NCBI RefSeq assembly: GCF_000178855.1
Contig: NZ_ADVG01000001.1
Location: forward strand, 3,633,481-3,697,480
Direction of reading: 5' to 3'
Source: Ktedonobacter racemifer DSM 44963
GTDB taxonomy: Bacteria; Chloroflexota; Ktedonobacteria; Ktedonobacterales; Ktedonobacteraceae
DNA length: 64,000 bases
Position numbers and translations under genes: made by a program. A model generated the notes under the pieces. That model did not search any database. It saw only the letters and a program-made list of their open reading frames with translations, and was not told where the DNA came from. Positions 7,499 to 15,188 of the stretch are shown one piece after another; the stretch's first letter is position 1; each line of letters opens with the position of its first letter.

Positions 7499-8773
7499 AT
7501 GCGTGACATAGAAAACACGATTATCGCACACTATGCCATCCAACACTATCTAGCCAAAGGCGGCATGTCCGAAATTTATCTGGCACGTGATCTCCAAACA
7601 CAGCAGGATGTGGCAATTAAAATGGTGCATAGCAGCAATGAGGAGTATTGCCGACGTTTCCAACGCGAGGCGCGCGCGATTGCCTCTCTTCAGCATGAGC
7701 ACATACTCCCCGCCCTCGATTATGGAGAGTATGGCCCCTGGTGCTATTTAGCGACACCCTATATCGCCAATGGAACCCTGCGTGACTATATGCAGCAGGA
7801 ACCCTTCTCCCTGGATGAGGCTGGAGACTATCTTGCGCAGATCGCCTCTGCCTTGCAGCATGCTCATGAACACGGCATTATCCATCGCGATATCAAGGCC
7901 TCTAATATCTTGATGCGCGACAAAAATTTTGCCTACCTGGCTGACTTTGGTCTTGTCAAAAGCTTAAATGACACAGCCGAGAGTCTGACCGAGAGCGGCT
8001 ACTTAATCGGAACTGCGGAATACATGGCGCCTGAGTTGGCGGAAGAAGACGCCTCTCCCGCAAGCGATATCTATTCCCTGGGCATCCTGCTTTACCAGAT
8101 GCTGACTGGAGATGTGCCCTTTAAGGGAGCAACTCCCGTAGGAACCTTTATGAAGCATCTCTCTGAGCGTCCACCACTGCCTTCGCGGCGCAACCGTAAT
8201 GTGCCCAAAGAGATTGAGAAGATCGTGCTCCGTGCTCTGGCGAAAGAGCCGGGCTTGCGCTACCCTTCGGCTCGCGCCTTTGCCGAGGCCTATCAGCAGG
8301 CACTTGCCGCCTATAAAGAGCGCATCGCAAACGATGAGAAAACTACAGCTCATGTGGTCACGCTGAAAGCAGAAGCTACGGAGCCAGGGTTGATACCTGG
8401 CCGGACTAGAAGGCCTATACCTGCACTGCCCGCGCTGGCGCTGGCTTTATTGATTCCCTTTCTCTTTGGCTTCTCGATCTATATGCTCAAAACCACCGAT
8501 GCGAAATCTACACATCCAATCATTAATGGAACGATTTCGTCCACGCCTAAAGCGAGGGCAGCGAGCAGCACCCCAACGGCCGGGACATCCCCCTCTCCCA
8601 CGGCTGGGCATAACAAGGGAGGGAACCCACAGAATGTGGCCCCCATCGCGCCCACTCGGACAAATCACGGCAATTCTGCGCCAGCCAATAGCAGCAGTGG
8701 TGGTAGTGGCAAACCTGGCCAGAAAGATGGAGAAAATGGCAAAAACGGGAACGGTGGCAACGGGAATGGATGA
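7499..8773 (+). CDS. Membrane-anchored Ser/Thr protein kinase
   Basis: This is a Hanks-type kinase domain at residues 11-270. It has a Gly-rich loop (AKGGMSEIY), Lys41 in VAIKM, catalytic Asp131 in HRDIKASN, DFG at 149-151 and APE-like MAPEL, so it should be active. One transmembrane helix (about 309-330) is followed by a low-complexity extracellular tail rich in Ser, Thr, Pro, Gly and Asn that ends in a Gly/Asn/Lys repeat. This is the PknB-like layout with an unstructured sensor tail. The start at 7499 follows AGGAAG. A second kinase of similar design lies 390 bp downstream, and a separate promoter is likely. Confidence 0.93.
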   Translation: MRDIENTIIAHYAIQHYLAKGGMSEIYLARDLQTQQDVAIKMVHSSNEEYCRRFQREARAIASLQHEHILPALDYGEYGPWCYLATPYIANGTLRDYMQQEPFSLDEAGDYLAQIASALQHAHEHGIIHRDIKASNILMRDKNFAYLADFGLVKSLNDTAESLTESGYLIGTAEYMAPELAEEDASPASDIYSLGILLYQMLTGDVPFKGATPVGTFMKHLSERPPLPSRRNRNVPKEIEKIVLRALAKEPGLRYPSARAFAEAYQQALAAYKERIANDEKTTAHVVTLKAEATEPGLIPGRTRRPIPALPALALALLIPFLFGFSIYMLKTTDAKSTHPIINGTISSTPKARAASSTPTAGTSPSPTAGHNKGGNPQNVAPIAPTRTNHGNSAPANSSSGGSGKPGQKDGENGKNGNGGNGNG

Positions 8774-9165
8774 AGCCACTGTGGTGGCTCCTCCAGTGGG
8801 AAAGGGCATAACAAGTAAACAATGATACTGTTCGATGAGCTGGCCTGGTCACCTGATACGTTCTGATTGAACCTGGTCATTGGTCAGTAGAGCAAGCGCA
8901 GAGGAATAATAATAAGAGATACAGGCAACGTTGACATCAGCGAGGCAAGACTCTATACTGGTAAAATGCGCAGTTTAGCACTTTTGATTAGCACTTTTGA
9001 TCAGCGCTTTTGACAAAATATTTTCCGGCCCTGTAGGCATTAGGCGCTACTGGCCCGGTTGAATATATAAACTTTCAAGCACAAGCATCAAGCGTTTCGC
9101 CTGCAAGGGAACACCTACCCACCGGCTCCCCCATGACCCGGTAGATGAGGAAACACACAACAACG
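8774..9165. other. Intergenic region between two kinase genes
   Basis: The main structure is a triple 13-bp direct repeat at 8977-9015. No gene is seen. Confidence 0.5.
8977..9015 (+). repeat. Three tandem 13-bp repeats upstream of the second kinase
   Basis: The unit AGCRCTTTTGAYY repeats at 8977-8989, 8990-9002 and 9003-9015. Its position about 150 bp before the kinase start suggests a regulator-binding array. No binding protein can be named. Confidence 0.6.
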
Positions 9166-11091
9166 ATGTCTGAATTAGAGGGAACAACACTCGGCCCCTA
9201 CACCATCATACGCCTGCTCGGCAGAGGTGGCATGGCTCGCGTCTACCTGGCTCACGATGCCGCACAAGAACGCGAAGTCGCCATCAAGGTTGTGCACGCG
9301 GACAATGAGGAATATCTTGAGCGTTTCTGGCGCGAGATCAGTGCGATTGAGCAGTTAGAGCATGAGCACATTCTGCCCGCGTATGACTATGGCACCGAGG
9401 AGCACTGGCATTACCTGGTCATGCCCCATATCGAAGGGGGGACGCTCCGCCAGTTGATCAAACAAGGTCCCCTGCGACCGGCACATGTTGGTGAAATACT
9501 CTATCAGTTAGCGGACGCCTTGCAGTTTGCGCATGACCGCGGCATTATTCATCGCGATATTAAGCCCTCTAATATATTGATGCGTGATGACCATTACAGC
9601 TACCTGGCCGATTTTGGCCTCGCCAAATCCCTGGAGAACTCGCACGAAATGACGCTCACGCAGAGTGGCACCCTGCTAGGGACCCCAGAATATATGGCCC
9701 CCGACCTGGCCGAGGGACCTGCCACCGCCAGCAGCGATATCTATGCCATGGGAGTCGTACTGTACCAGATGCTCACCGGGCGTCTCCCATTTACCGCCGA
9801 GACCCCTATTGCCGTTTACTGGAAGCAGCTCCGCGAGCGTCCACATCCCCCCTCGCACCTGAAGCCAGATCTCTCGCCTGCGATTGATCACGTCGTCATG
9901 CGCGCCCTCGCCAAACACCCGGCGCAACGCTACCAGTCCCCCAGAGAGCTAGCCGATGAGTTTCAGATCGCACTCATCTCTCCTGAAATGCTCCTATCAG
10001 CAGACGACGATGACCTCTACGAGGAGGAGAACTATACATCGGGAGAGCTAGATGACCCGTCAGCCCGGCTTGAGAACGGTGATGCCCCCGTCCAGGTGGC
10101 TGAACACTCCTCCCATCATACGCCGTATACGACCCGCGAACGCCTGGTGCTCCCTGATAATCCTATGCTAGCACCCACAACGGTGACGAAGACGCGTGAC
10201 GACAGGCGCACACCGTTCCTTGGCACAAACGCCCCTTCTGGAGAGCAATTCTCAGGAGACAGCGCCATCCGAGCCGTACGCACCAATACCACGCGAACAG
10301 CACAGCAAAAACGCCTGGAGCATGCACGCAAGCGTAGGAACCGCGTCCTGGCAATCATCTTGATCGGGCTGCTCCTTACAGTCGTGCTGCCCATGGCCTT
10401 TATCTACTATATCTTTGTCACGCACCAGGGAGGAACGCACACACCTGGGACCAATGAGATCGCCACTCCCAGCGTTGCCAGGACCTCACAGACCAGTAGC
10501 CTGGATATAAGCGCGACAGCCACAGCCGCGCCCATCGCCACAGTTACCAGCGCCACACCGCTGCTCAACACTTCTCTGGCCAGCAATGATAGCGGCAATT
10601 GGAGCGAGGGCGCGGGGCGCTGCGTTTTCACAAATGGTGGCTACCACGTGCTGGTGCAGCAGACAGACTATTTGCAACCATGTCCATTGCGCAACACCAG
10701 CTTTAGTGATGGCGCGCTTCAGGTCGACAGTACCCTGCTGAGTGGCAATAACGCCGGCATTCTGGTGCGCGTCCAGGGCGAACAGTTCTACGATTTTGAG
10801 ATCAGCTCCCAGGGCACCTACTTCTTCCGCCGTCATGATGTTGGCTTAGGGGCCAGTTATGTCTACCTGCTTCAGCCAACCAGCAGCGCGGCCATCAAAG
10901 TAGGCCAGTCCAATACGCTGCTAGTAATCGCGCATGGTGCGACCTTCAAGTTTTATATCAATGGCAGCTTTGTGGCCGAGACTCGCGATAGCTTCTATAG
11001 CAGTGGTCAGATTGCCCTTGTCACCGGCACACTCACGCCACAGCATACCGGCGAAGGGATCTTTAACAACTTCAAGCTCTATAAGCTCTAG
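9166..11091 (+). CDS. Membrane Ser/Thr kinase with extracellular LamG/DUF1080-like domain
   Basis: The kinase domain (residues 11-270 from the ATG at 9166) has Lys41, HRDIKPSN, DFG and a MAPDL region; all catalytic residues are present. An acidic juxtamembrane linker of roughly 120 residues leads to a transmembrane helix near residue 400. A Thr/Ser/Ala-rich stalk follows, and then a C-terminal beta-sandwich-like domain of about 170 residues (ending 'GIFNNFKLYKL'). That domain resembles the 3-keto-disaccharide hydrolase/LamG-type fold often found as a sensor. An ATG 7 codons earlier (9145) is an alternative start. It is likely a surface-ligand sensing kinase; the ligand is unknown. Confidence 0.9.
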   Translation: MSELEGTTLGPYTIIRLLGRGGMARVYLAHDAAQEREVAIKVVHADNEEYLERFWREISAIEQLEHEHILPAYDYGTEEHWHYLVMPHIEGGTLRQLIKQGPLRPAHVGEILYQLADALQFAHDRGIIHRDIKPSNILMRDDHYSYLADFGLAKSLENSHEMTLTQSGTLLGTPEYMAPDLAEGPATASSDIYAMGVVLYQMLTGRLPFTAETPIAVYWKQLRERPHPPSHLKPDLSPAIDHVVMRALAKHPAQRYQSPRELADEFQIALISPEMLLSADDDDLYEEENYTSGELDDPSARLENGDAPVQVAEHSSHHTPYTTRERLVLPDNPMLAPTTVTKTRDDRRTPFLGTNAPSGEQFSGDSAIRAVRTNTTRTAQQKRLEHARKRRNRVLAIILIGLLLTVVLPMAFIYYIFVTHQGGTHTPGTNEIATPSVARTSQTSSLDISATATAAPIATVTSATPLLNTSLASNDSGNWSEGAGRCVFTNGGYHVLVQQTDYLQPCPLRNTSFSDGALQVDSTLLSGNNAGILVRVQGEQFYDFEISSQGTYFFRRHDVGLGASYVYLLQPTSSAAIKVGQSNTLLVIAHGATFKFYINGSFVAETRDSFYSSGQIALVTGTLTPQHTGEGIFNNFKLYKL

Positions 11092-11099
11092 CCAGTCGC

Positions 11100-11774
11100 T
11101 TAGAACAACTCTAATTCTTTGCGAAATTCATCGAGATACTGCTCCATAAACTGAGTGCGCCTCCAGGCCAGGGCGCGACCAGTCTCCGTCTGCATAGTTT
11201 CCATCAATTGAAGCAACTTCTTGTAAAAATGATCCAGCATATAGTGCTTATCATCCAGTTCATGCCGCTGGCCAAAGGGATCAGTTGGGTGATAGGCAAC
11301 GGTCTCGCCTTCCCTGCCATGACGGACCGCGCCAGTAACGGCCCAGCGCATGACGCCAATCGCTCCCAGCCCATCCAGGCGGTCGGCATCGCGTACGATC
11401 TTTGCCTCTAGCGTCTGCGGCTCAACTTTGCGGCTAAAACTATGCGCGATGATAGCATGCTCAATGGCCTGCTGGCGTTCCTCAGCGAGGGCATGGCGCT
11501 GCATCACATCGCGTGCCATCGACACGGAGAGATCGGCATGGTGTCCAGCGACATCATGTGGCGCAGCACGCCCCAGATCATGCATGAGCGCCGCCATCTC
11601 GATCACAAACAGGTCGCATGGTTCGCGCCGCACCTCGCGCTCGCCAATATAGCGCGCCAGCTTATAGACGCGCTCGATATGGTCCCAACCATGAGCCAGG
11701 TCGTGAACCTGCGTGAAGTGCTCTTTGACCTCGGCGTATACCGCCTCTACAATCGCCTGCTCTGCCAAATCCAT
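11100..11774 (-). CDS. HD-domain metal-dependent phosphohydrolase
   Basis: The 224-residue protein has an HD domain with the metal ligands H...HD...D: 'AHGWDHIERVY', 'MAALMHDLGR' and 'IVRDADRLDGLGAIG'. It belongs to the YedJ/YpgQ type group of small HD phosphohydrolases that act on nucleotides. The start at 11774 is set by GGAGGAG directly upstream. It converges with the kinase gene, whose stop codon is 8 bp away. The substrate cannot be told from sequence. Confidence 0.85.
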   Translation of the reverse strand: MDLAEQAIVEAVYAEVKEHFTQVHDLAHGWDHIERVYKLARYIGEREVRREPCDLFVIEMAALMHDLGRAAPHDVAGHHADLSVSMARDVMQRHALAEERQQAIEHAIIAHSFSRKVEPQTLEAKIVRDADRLDGLGAIGVMRWAVTGAVRHGREGETVAYHPTDPFGQRHELDDKHYMLDHFYKKLLQLMETMQTETGRALAWRRTQFMEQYLDEFRKELELF

Positions 11775-11953
11775 AAAACTCCTCCAAAACAAAAATCACT
11801 CATTTGGGGGGTGCCGTATTTCGCTTGCTTGGTATACTACAGAAAGAATCGTCCATATTGTAGTTTATCAGCCCACAAACCAGCCCGCCAAAGGACACTT
11901 TGCATGTAATGTATGTGTCGAAATAGATAGACGCTAGGAAGTATACCATAGCC

Positions 11954-12754
11954 ATGACTGAGCGGCCCTTGCCATTACCCTATGAATCCCCAGAAGATCA
12001 TATCGATAGTCCCTATCTCCCAAAGCAGGGAGGGGGTGAGGGGGAGAGACATGAGCAGAGAGGAGCAAGCACTATTACGGTCTTGCTGGTGGATGATCAT
12101 GCTCTCTTCCGCGAGGGAGTGCATCACCTGCTAGGGCTGGAAGAGGATATCCAGGTAGTGGGTGAGGCTGGAGATGGCCTTGAGGCCCTGCAAAAGATTC
12201 GCCAGCTTCAGCCTGATATCGTGCTTATGGACATCCTGATGCCTATAGTTGATGGCGTCACCTTGACGCGCCAGGTTGTCCAGGAGTTTCCAACAGTGGG
12301 CGTCATTATGCTCACCATGTATCGCCAGAGCCAGCAAATGCTCCAGGCCATGAAGAATGGTGCTCGCGGCTACATCCTTAAGTCGGCCTCTGCGCACGAG
12401 GTAGCTGAAACCATTCGTACCGTCTATAACGAGGGGCTTTCCATCCAACCAGAGATGACGCGTGCCATCGTAGGCGAGTTCCGCCGCCTGGCCGATACTA
12501 CCAGCAGTAACCAGGGCACGGACCTGCTCACGGAGAAAGAGCTGGAGATTATCCGCTATGTTGCCGCGGGCTTGAGCAACAAGGAGATCGCCGAACGGCT
12601 CTCCTACTCAGAGAAGACAGTGAAAAACTATCTCTCAATTATTTTCCAGAAGCTTCACTTGCGCGACCGCACCCAGGTCGCTATTTTTGCCCTGCGTCAG
12701 GGGCTGCTAACAGATGAAGAGATGGCGCCCCGAGCCTTGCGCGAGCAATCCTGA
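11954..12754 (+). CDS. NarL/FixJ-family response regulator
   Basis: The 266-residue protein has a receiver domain at about 40-155 with the acidic pair DD in 'LLVDDH', the phospho-acceptor Asp in VLMDILMP, and the conserved Lys in YILKS. A LuxR-type helix-turn-helix follows at about 198-258 (LTEKELEIIRYVAAGLSNKE). The first 38 residues are a hydrophilic tail unusual for the family. It converges with a GAF-DHp-LuxR gene across a 37-bp palindrome that contains both stop codons. No complete histidine kinase lies nearby, so its phosphodonor is unknown. Confidence 0.92.
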   Translation: MTERPLPLPYESPEDHIDSPYLPKQGGGEGERHEQRGASTITVLLVDDHALFREGVHHLLGLEEDIQVVGEAGDGLEALQKIRQLQPDIVLMDILMPIVDGVTLTRQVVQEFPTVGVIMLTMYRQSQQMLQAMKNGARGYILKSASAHEVAETIRTVYNEGLSIQPEMTRAIVGEFRRLADTTSSNQGTDLLTEKELEIIRYVAAGLSNKEIAERLSYSEKTVKNYLSIIFQKLHLRDRTQVAIFALRQGLLTDEEMAPRALREQS

Positions 12755-12828
12755 TTTAGTAGGTGTGTGGGGACGATGCTTGACAGCCTGCGGCTGTCAA
12801 GCATCGTCCCCACACACCTACTAAATCA
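12752..12828. repeat. 37-bp perfect palindrome overlapping both convergent stop codons
   Basis: The arms are 12752-12788 and 12792-12828, with triloop TGC. The left arm starts with the TGA of the response-regulator gene. The right arm contains the TAG of the minus-strand gene. There is no T-tract. It may act as a bidirectional terminator or mRNA 3'-end protector, and it belongs to the palindrome family. Confidence 0.85.
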
Positions 12829-14365
12829 ACCCATATTTCATGGCAAGCGCGACCGCCTGGGTGCGATCCCTGGCCTGAAGCTTCTGCATGATGTGGTGAA
12901 TATGCGTTTTGACTGTCTCAATGCTAATCAGTAGACGGCTAGCAATTGCGCGATTTGTCAGGCCCTCGCTCATCAGGCGTAGAACCTCCCGCTCGCGCTC
13001 AGTAAGTTCCAGGCGAAGTGTGAACATAAAGCTCTGCTGCTCTAGCTGCATGGGTAGCTCGGAGGTGATGGTGTGCCGTAGATCCTCCACGCACTCGCGC
13101 AAGACCGCGCCTACGCGGTCCAAATCCTCGGATAGGGTGTGCCAGAACGCGCTCTCAGCGGGCTCCGGAGACTTCAATAGACGCCTCTGTACATACTCTA
13201 GTTTGAGCAGAGCCAACGTCAATTGCTGCGCGGGGCCATCATGAATATCGCGCGCGAGGCGGTTACGCTCTTCCAGCATACTCTCGCGCTGAATGGTCGC
13301 ATGCGCCTCGCGGTCACGCAAGAGCAATATCGCGACTCGCGCCATGTATGACAGTACAAGCCGGGTCTCGAAAGGGGGCATAGAGTGAGAGAGCCTGAAG
13401 AGAGCGACCCCGGCCAGCCCTGGCTCATGGCTCAGCGGCAGGATCAGTAGAACGCCATCTTCGATATGAAGTGTGGTCATCGTCTCTCCTGGCTCGCGCT
13501 CAGCCAGTTCTTCCAGTATTCCTGGCTCAGGTAGACGTCGCAATAGCTCCTCAGCATCACCCGCTTCCTGTTTTCCCGCCAGGGAGAAACGCTGCTGCTC
13601 CGCCTGGTAGAGAAAGAGCCAGGCTTGCTCGGCGCCAATGAGATCGCTCATCTGCTCCACCAGCAACGAATACAAGGCATCATCCTCGACCTTGTACTCA
13701 CCTATCAGCATTACCTCGTAGAGCTTGCTGAGACCGGTCGCGAGAGTGGGAGTGTCCTGGTGCCCCCCCGCATCAATAGACCTCGCCAGGGCGTTCTCAG
13801 CGGGCACTGTGCGTGGGTTTGTCTGGGTTTCCTGCATCACACTCTCCTCCTCCTGTGCGAGCGAGAGATAAGCCGGTAGCAACGAGACATAGACGTCTAG
13901 TGCCTCCATCCCTTCCCGGCCTTGTGGACCTGTATCTCTGGGGGCCAGCAATATAACCCCTTCCGCCTCACTACGCTTACTTGAGCGTAAACTATGCAGA
14001 AAAACAGACGCGCTTCTTTCAATCCATGCCAGTTCCTGTGAGTTCAGGTACTGCCTGCTTTCCTGGGCGGGGAGCAGGAGCCATCCCTGCTGGGCCTGGG
14101 CCATGCTTAGTCCCCCACCACCTGAAATGAGATGTGGCGCTCCTGGCGGGTACGCGCCACTATACCCACGCAGTACAAAAGCATGTGCGCCAGGTACATA
14201 GAGAAATAAGGCAGCCAGGTGCACCCCGCTACACTGGCGAATTTCGTCTAGCAGTAACTGGCGCCTTTCAGCTGGTTTTTTCTCATTCTGTAGCTGCATG
14301 ATAAAGCGCACGAGACGCTCAGAGATCACCGCTTTGTCCCTTCGACATATGGTGTACACGGCCAT
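12821..14365 (-). CDS. GAF-GAF-DHp (HisKA_3)-LuxR regulator lacking an ATPase domain
   Basis: This is a 514-residue protein. Two GAF-like regions (about 15-170 and 210-355) precede a HisKA_3 dimerisation segment (365-432) with the conserved histidine 375 in 'RDIHDGPAQQ'. Instead of the HATPase_c domain, a LuxR/GerE helix-turn-helix follows at 452-514 (LTEREREVLRLMSEG ... SIETVKTHIHHIMQKLQ). No receiver domain is present. As built, it cannot bind ATP by the usual domain, but it could be a dimeric DNA-binding sensor or accept phosphate on His375 from another kinase. ATG at 14365 follows a weak GAGACAGG. The architecture is read directly from the sequence; the mechanism is inferred. Confidence 0.85.
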   Translation of the reverse strand: MAVYTICRRDKAVISERLVRFIMQLQNEKKPAERRQLLLDEIRQCSGVHLAALFLYVPGAHAFVLRGYSGAYPPGAPHLISGGGGLSMAQAQQGWLLLPAQESRQYLNSQELAWIERSASVFLHSLRSSKRSEAEGVILLAPRDTGPQGREGMEALDVYVSLLPAYLSLAQEEESVMQETQTNPRTVPAENALARSIDAGGHQDTPTLATGLSKLYEVMLIGEYKVEDDALYSLLVEQMSDLIGAEQAWLFLYQAEQQRFSLAGKQEAGDAEELLRRLPEPGILEELAEREPGETMTTLHIEDGVLLILPLSHEPGLAGVALFRLSHSMPPFETRLVLSYMARVAILLLRDREAHATIQRESMLEERNRLARDIHDGPAQQLTLALLKLEYVQRRLLKSPEPAESAFWHTLSEDLDRVGAVLRECVEDLRHTITSELPMQLEQQSFMFTLRLELTEREREVLRLMSEGLTNRAIASRLLISIETVKTHIHHIMQKLQARDRTQAVALAMKYGLI

Positions 14366-14751
14366 GCCCCTGTCTCTATCATACCCGCCACCGCCAATGC
14401 CCAGGCAACGCTATAATAGGCCCCTTAGCCCTGGCTAAAGATCACCCCTGCATTTATTACCAGCAACAGTAATGCCACAGGCTGAATCGCACCCTGGTTC
14501 AAAAGCATGCCTGTTCATCCATGATGTGGTAGTACCTCTTTGCTGGAGAGCGTAGTACCTTCGCCTCCTCATGCTCCAGGCTCTGAACCCTGGCTTGTCC
14601 TGGCTGCGTGTAGGTGATAAGACATTCTATTGTGGCCTTCGGTATCGCGGTCTTTTTAGGGCCAGGAACAGCCAGAAAAGCGCTTATAGCCCTTCCGGTA
14701 GAAGATTTGTATGGCTAAGCTTAGAGCATGGGACATTCCCTGGCGAGAAAA

Positions 14752-14767
14752 CCACTATATGTTGTTT
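14752..14767 (+). promoter_or_regulatory. NrdR box 1
   Basis: The site ccaCtAtATgTtGttt fits the NrdR consensus acaCwAtATaTwGtgt at 13 of 16 positions. It pairs with box 2 exactly 32 bp downstream, about three helical turns, which is the classic NrdR spacing. Confidence 0.8.
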
Positions 14768-14783
14768 CTGAGCGTGTACCTCG

Positions 14784-14799
14784 ACACAACATGTTGAGA
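14784..14799 (+). promoter_or_regulatory. NrdR box 2
   Basis: The site acaCaAcATgTtGaga matches the NrdR consensus well and contains the perfect palindrome CAACATGTTG. NrdR is the nucleotide-sensing repressor of ribonucleotide reductase genes, and nrdA starts about 390 bp downstream. Confidence 0.8.
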
Positions 14800-14817
14800 A
14801 TTCGGTCCCATACGGTC

Positions 14818-14846
14818 TTGACTTCTCCCAAGCCTTATGGTAGTGT
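14818..14846 (+). promoter_or_regulatory. Candidate nrd promoter
   Basis: TTGACT (14818-14823), a 17-bp spacer and TAGTGT (14841-14846). The -35 is good and the -10 is weak. The position directly after the NrdR boxes supports it. Confidence 0.45.
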
Positions 14847-15080
14847 AATACCACGCGGAATTAAAAGACACAGAACCCAACACGCCGCGAGCTAGCCAAT
14901 AAAAGCGATAAGAATCCTGTATATAAGAAAAACGGTTATCACGGGTTGGCTGGCACAGATATAACCAATTGGGAACAAATTACCTTTTCATACAAGTGAA
15001 AACACTTTCACCCTGGCGTTTTAACTGGTGAGACTGAGAACGTATATCAGAGCTTTCTGCCTTTTGCGAGGCATTGCTAG

Positions 15081-15110
15081 CAGTCAGAACACACGCGTCT
15101 GACTGTTCTG
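15081..15110 (+). promoter_or_regulatory. Alternative hairpins in the nrd leader
   Basis: CAGTCAGA (15081-15088) can pair with TCTGACTG (15098-15105). The overlapping CAGAACA (15085-15091) can instead pair with TGTTCTG (15104-15110). The two hairpins are mutually exclusive. Confidence 0.5.
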
Positions 15111-15129
15111 TATGTCGTTCCTCTTTCTC

Positions 15130-15160
15130 AAGCCTGATCCGGCTGTGGACAGGCTTTTTT
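15130..15160 (+). terminator. Intrinsic terminator in the nrd leader
   Basis: AAGCCTG (15130-15136) pairs with CAGGCTT (15150-15156), with an inner TCC/GGA, followed by a run of T to 15160. It ends only 28 bp before the nrdA ATG, so it would block nrdA transcription unless read through. This suggests attenuation. An alternative is that it ends a short upstream transcript and a second promoter follows. Confidence 0.7.
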
Positions 15161-15188
15161 GATTGTATTTTATAAGAGGTATTAGTCC

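Larger units (their letters stand above)
14366..15188. other. nrd upstream region, 823 bp
   Basis: It holds tandem NrdR boxes (14752-14799), a candidate promoter (14818-14846) and a leader of about 335 nt with hairpins and a terminator (15081-15160). The first 380 bp show nothing recognisable. Confidence 0.7.

Noticed and set aside
14853..15160. Adenosylcobalamin riboswitch before nrdA
   Set aside because: No B12 box (GCCACTG) or related core was found, and the enzyme is class I, not the B12-dependent class II.
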